NCBI GenBank assembly: GCA_035289145.1
Contig: DATDXZ010000041.1
Span: forward strand, 1 to 14,806
From: JACOVP01 sp035289145
Lineage (GTDB): Archaea > Nanobdellota > Nanobdellia > SCGC-AAA011-G17 > UBA489
Reading direction: 5' to 3'
DNA: 14,806 nucleotides
This document shows, piece after piece, positions 12,840 to 14,806 of the stretch. Position 1 is the stretch's first letter. Each line of letters begins with the position of its first letter. Both the position numbers and the translations under genes were made by a program. The notes below the pieces were generated by a model. It saw nothing but the letters and a program-made list of their open reading frames with translations. It was not told the origin of the DNA and searched no databases.

Positions 12840-13286
12840 ATGAACATGAAAAACTTGAAAAGAATAATATATGCAGTTATAGCGAGTAGTATTTTTCTAG
12901 TAAGTTTCAGCTTAATTACAGCGCTCTTCCCAAATAACTGGTTTATACGCATGACTCCCGCGAATAATTTAGATTATATTTTTTTAGCGCTTACATCTCT
13001 ATTGCTTGGAACGTATGTTAGTCTTAGTTTAACGGAAAAAAAGCGAGCGAAACAAAGTAATATGGCTGCGTATGGAGGAGGGATATGTGGTTTTTTAGGG
13101 TTTGGATGTGCCTTATGTAATAATCTTCTTTTACTCATCTTCGGTGCGGTTGGTGTATTAACTTATGTTGAACCATATCGTCCTCTCCTCGGTACAATTG
13201 GTGTAGGATTAATGGGGTATGCAGTATATACTAAAAATAAGGCTGGAAAAGAGAAAGAAGATAAATCAGGAAGGCTCATACCATGA
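12840..13286 (+). CDS. Four-helix membrane protein with Cys motif (CGFLGFGCALC)
   Basis: 148 residues, four membrane helices (about 8-30, 45-64, 78-108, 113-130). The third helix region holds ICGFLGFGCALCNNLLLL with Cys83, Cys90 and Cys93, then a PYRPLLG turn. Such small membrane proteins with CxLC before a Leu-rich helix commonly neighbour DsbA-like genes in archaea and may be a partner that reoxidises or holds the thiol enzyme; this is inference and I cannot name the family. No ribosome site is clear at 12840; the ATG at 12846 is an alternative. Overlaps the next gene by four bases. Confidence 0.7.
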   Translation: MNMKNLKRIIYAVIASSIFLVSFSLITALFPNNWFIRMTPANNLDYIFLALTSLLLGTYVSLSLTEKKRAKQSNMAAYGGGICGFLGFGCALCNNLLLLIFGAVGVLTYVEPYRPLLGTIGVGLMGYAVYTKNKAGKEKEDKSGRLIP

Positions 13287-13513
13287 AGAAGGACTTATAT
13301 ATTTATTATGATGAAGAAGGAGATTTTCTAGAGTTACACATGGGTGAATTTACCCATGGATATTTTAGAGATATTGACAAATGTATTGCAGAAAGAATAG
13401 ACGAGAAAACTGGTAAAGTTATGGGGTTCGCAATTCTTGGATTTAAGAAGAGAACAGAAGGTCTAAAACAAATGCAAGTGAAATTGCCTATAAAGATAGA
13501 ATTAAGCAACTAA
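13283..13513 (+). CDS. DUF2283 domain protein
   Basis: 76 residues, no membrane segment. The start LYIYYDEEGDFLELHMGE and the strand-turn pattern up to MGFAILGF fit the DUF2283 family, small beta-rich proteins of unknown function common in archaea and cyanobacteria. An ATGA overlap ties its translation to the upstream membrane protein gene. Its end overlaps the end of the convergent taw1 gene by four bases. Function unknown, with no visible link to metal or thiol chemistry. Confidence 0.8.
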   Translation: MKKDLYIYYDEEGDFLELHMGEFTHGYFRDIDKCIAERIDEKTGKVMGFAILGFKKRTEGLKQMQVKLPIKIELSN

Positions 13514-14619
13514 TGCTTTGAGTCTGATGTTTTCTTATGTCTGTATCTAGGATCATCTCTGTCTAAAGTTCCCTTGCCGCTAATGCCTACAAGTGAAGGA
13601 GGAGTTTTCTTTAAGTAATCATCAGTCGTAAACGGTTTGCCAGACAAAGCAAGTTCTTGGAATTTAGGAAAGTCAATCCAAGTATACCATCCATCTGCTT
13701 TCTTGAATTTCTTTTTTGTCAGCATGACTACTCTCGAGCTGATATGTTCAGATACTAATTCATATTCTGGAAGGTGTTCGACTAATTGTTTGGAGAAAGT
13801 AACAATCTCTTCGTGTAACGATGCATATGCTCTTCCAAGTCTTTCACGTGACGCAGCAATGGGCATATAACTTTTCACTTCTATAAAATCTGGAGATCCT
13901 TGCATGATCATCTTCGCATACTCAGGCAGTGTTTCCATGTTCATGCCTTTCACCATCGTTAATCTAATGCAAGTTCTTTGTTGTTTCTCTTTCAGATAGG
14001 TTAAACTCGTGTTCAATCTTTCCCAATAATCTGCAAATAAAGGTACATCAATTTGTTTCAGTAAGTCTTTGGTCGGTGCATCTAAACTCAAATATAATTG
14101 TGTAATCGGTTTTAATGTTTTAATCGCTTCAGGAAATTGCGCGTTAGTCACAATGAAAGTAGAAATGCCTTGCTGATGAAATAAATCCAAAAGTTCATTC
14201 ATTCTCGGATAAGTAATTGGTTCTCCAGTCAGTGAAAGCGCTACATGTTTGATCGTTTTGGAAAGTTGATAAGATTGTGGAGTGACTTTGCTATGGCCTT
14301 TATAGCCTTCGAGTAATTTGTGATGTGCTTCCAAACTTTTTTCTAAAATAAAGTCTGGTTTGTCTACATCCCACTTCCAATCTTTAGACACGGGTGCTTT
14401 CAAATCTCTCCAGCAGAACGTGCACCTATTGGCGCAGCTCATACTCGTTGTCATCTGCATGCATTGGTTGCTTTGAATGCCATAGAATCGTAATTTGTAA
14501 CAGCCGCCTTGTCCTTTGATCATGCTTTTTGTCCATCCACAGGTCTTGACAGCGCTATGACTTCCTACCATGCGATAATGTTGTTTTTCTAGACGTTTGC
14601 GTTGTTCTGGTGTCAGCAT
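13510..14619 (-). CDS. taw1: 4-demethylwyosine synthase (TYW1/Taw1), radical SAM
   Basis: 369 residues from the ATG at 14619, chosen because TTTTTATA lies about 27 bases upstream (leaderless); a GTG at 14634 is less likely. The radical-SAM cluster motif CANRCTFC gives Cys62, Cys66 and Cys69. Cys27, Cys40 and Cys53 (in KTCGWT, GGCYKL, NQCMQM) are the ligands of the second iron-sulfur cluster typical of this family, with almost the same numbering as in characterised archaeal TYW1 proteins. SLTGEPITYPRM is the conserved SAM-binding region. The enzyme builds the tricyclic imidazopurine from N1-methylguanosine at position 37 of tRNA-Phe, using pyruvate carbons. Length is normal and no defect is seen. 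A housekeeping gene, and the strongest marker of archaeal origin here. Confidence 0.93.
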   Translation of the reverse strand: MLTPEQRKRLEKQHYRMVGSHSAVKTCGWTKSMIKGQGGCYKLRFYGIQSNQCMQMTTSMSCANRCTFCWRDLKAPVSKDWKWDVDKPDFILEKSLEAHHKLLEGYKGHSKVTPQSYQLSKTIKHVALSLTGEPITYPRMNELLDLFHQQGISTFIVTNAQFPEAIKTLKPITQLYLSLDAPTKDLLKQIDVPLFADYWERLNTSLTYLKEKQQRTCIRLTMVKGMNMETLPEYAKMIMQGSPDFIEVKSYMPIAASRERLGRAYASLHEEIVTFSKQLVEHLPEYELVSEHISSRVVMLTKKKFKKADGWYTWIDFPKFQELALSGKPFTTDDYLKKTPPSLVGISGKGTLDRDDPRYRHKKTSDSKH

Positions 14620-14640
14620 ACAAATAAGGCACACAGAGAC

Positions 14641-14648
14641 TATAAAAA
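14641..14648 (-). promoter_or_regulatory. TATA box of taw1
   Basis: Minus strand TTTTTATA ends 22 bases before the ATG at 14619, the expected spacing for a leaderless archaeal transcript. This supports choosing the shorter start. Confidence 0.55.
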
Positions 14649-14699
14649 TGTTGTTTACAATAAGGAGAGGGCTATTTTGTACGAAAAATTACAGAGTTT

Positions 14700-14772
14700 A
14701 CAAGTATTGTCGAGATGGGAGTGATGGGCTAAACAAGTATTAGATGCACTATAAAACCTGCTATATAGCCCA
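14700..14772. repeat. Short direct and inverted repeats near the right edge
   Basis: ACAAGTATT occurs twice in direct orientation (14700-14708 and 14733-14741). TGGGCTA at 14725-14731 pairs with TAGCCCA at 14766-14772 as a 7-bp inverted repeat. GCTAAACAA within it is shared with the inverted-repeat element at 10972-10985. Possibly the start of another element or promoter region continuing beyond the window. Confidence 0.3.
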
Positions 14773-14773
14773 T

Positions 14774-14796
14774 TTTATCGGTAAAAAACCGATAAA
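14774..14796. other. 9-bp stem hairpin at window edge
   Basis: TTTATCGGT, a five-A loop, then ACCGATAAA form a perfect 9-bp stem. It could be an operator, a terminator for a gene beyond the edge, or part of a repeat. Nothing else here decides between them. Confidence 0.4.
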
Positions 14797-14806
14797 TAAT
14801 ACCAAA

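Noticed and set aside
13510..14619. Radical SAM protein as a maturase for the MVGGC peptides
   Set aside because: The cysteine pattern (27/40/53 and 62/66/69) and the rest of the sequence are those of Taw1, a tRNA-modifying enzyme. It has its own promoter and is about 7 kb away.

Overview
The window looks like a piece of an archaeal genome, most likely a DPANN-type (Woesearchaeota/Pacearchaeota-like) lineage. The evidence is a Taw1/TYW1-type 4-demethylwyosine synthase (an archaeal/eukaryotic tRNA-modification enzyme), archaeal TATA boxes about 27 nt upstream of leaderless start codons, oligo-T termination, low GC, and many very small membrane proteins. The lineage assignment is inference; no rRNA gene is present.

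Layout. 1-116: C-terminal end of an IS630-type transposase cut by the window edge. 120-302: doubtful small Cys-rich ORF. 342-2117: large MNT-type nucleotidyltransferase-like protein. 2239-6364 (minus strand): two operons of ten small or medium membrane and exported proteins rich in Met, His and Cys, including a thioredoxin-CcdA fusion and three proteins that end in exactly the same five residues, MVGGC. 6449-6973 (minus): membrane-anchored winged-helix regulator. 7078-9651 (plus): divergent operon with a four-helix membrane protein, an anchored exported domain with THSVDL and GHH motifs, a complete multicopper oxidase with a Met-rich insert, and a DUF2892 protein. 9783-10757: a small holin/DUF5676-like membrane protein and a lycopene-cyclase-domain-like membrane protein. 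10758-11079: no gene, but a perfect 14-bp inverted repeat enclosing smaller hairpins. 11080-11220 (minus): 46-residue tail-anchored Cys/His protein. 11379-11882: second membrane-anchored winged-helix regulator. 12022-13513: DsbA-like oxidoreductase, a Cys-containing membrane protein and a DUF2283 protein. 13510-14619 (minus): Taw1. 14620-14806: taw1 promoter, short repeats and a hairpin.

The main result is a probable regulon. Four promoters share a 34-bp module: GGTCT-N5-GGTCT-like operator (core GAC-S-GTC), a 12-bp spacer containing RAACAAG, then ATATATA. The geometry is identical in all four. They sit before the Met-rich protein operon (3058-3091), the MVGGC/CcdA operon (6410-6443), the multicopper oxidase operon (7022-7055) and the 46-residue Cys/His protein (11286-11319). 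Two of the four copies lie in divergent intergenic regions next to the two paralogous membrane-anchored winged-helix regulators, which have no such module in front of their own TATA box. One regulator has a His/Met sensor loop, the other a two-Cys loop.

Taken together I read this as a copper/thiol-stress envelope system: membrane sensors that directly bind DNA, Met- and His-rich sequestration proteins, a cuprous-oxidase-like multicopper oxidase, thiol-disulfide machinery (CcdA-thioredoxin, DsbA), and a set of exported proteins with an exposed C-terminal Cys. Copper specificity is inference; the shared promoter module and shared C-termini are seen directly.
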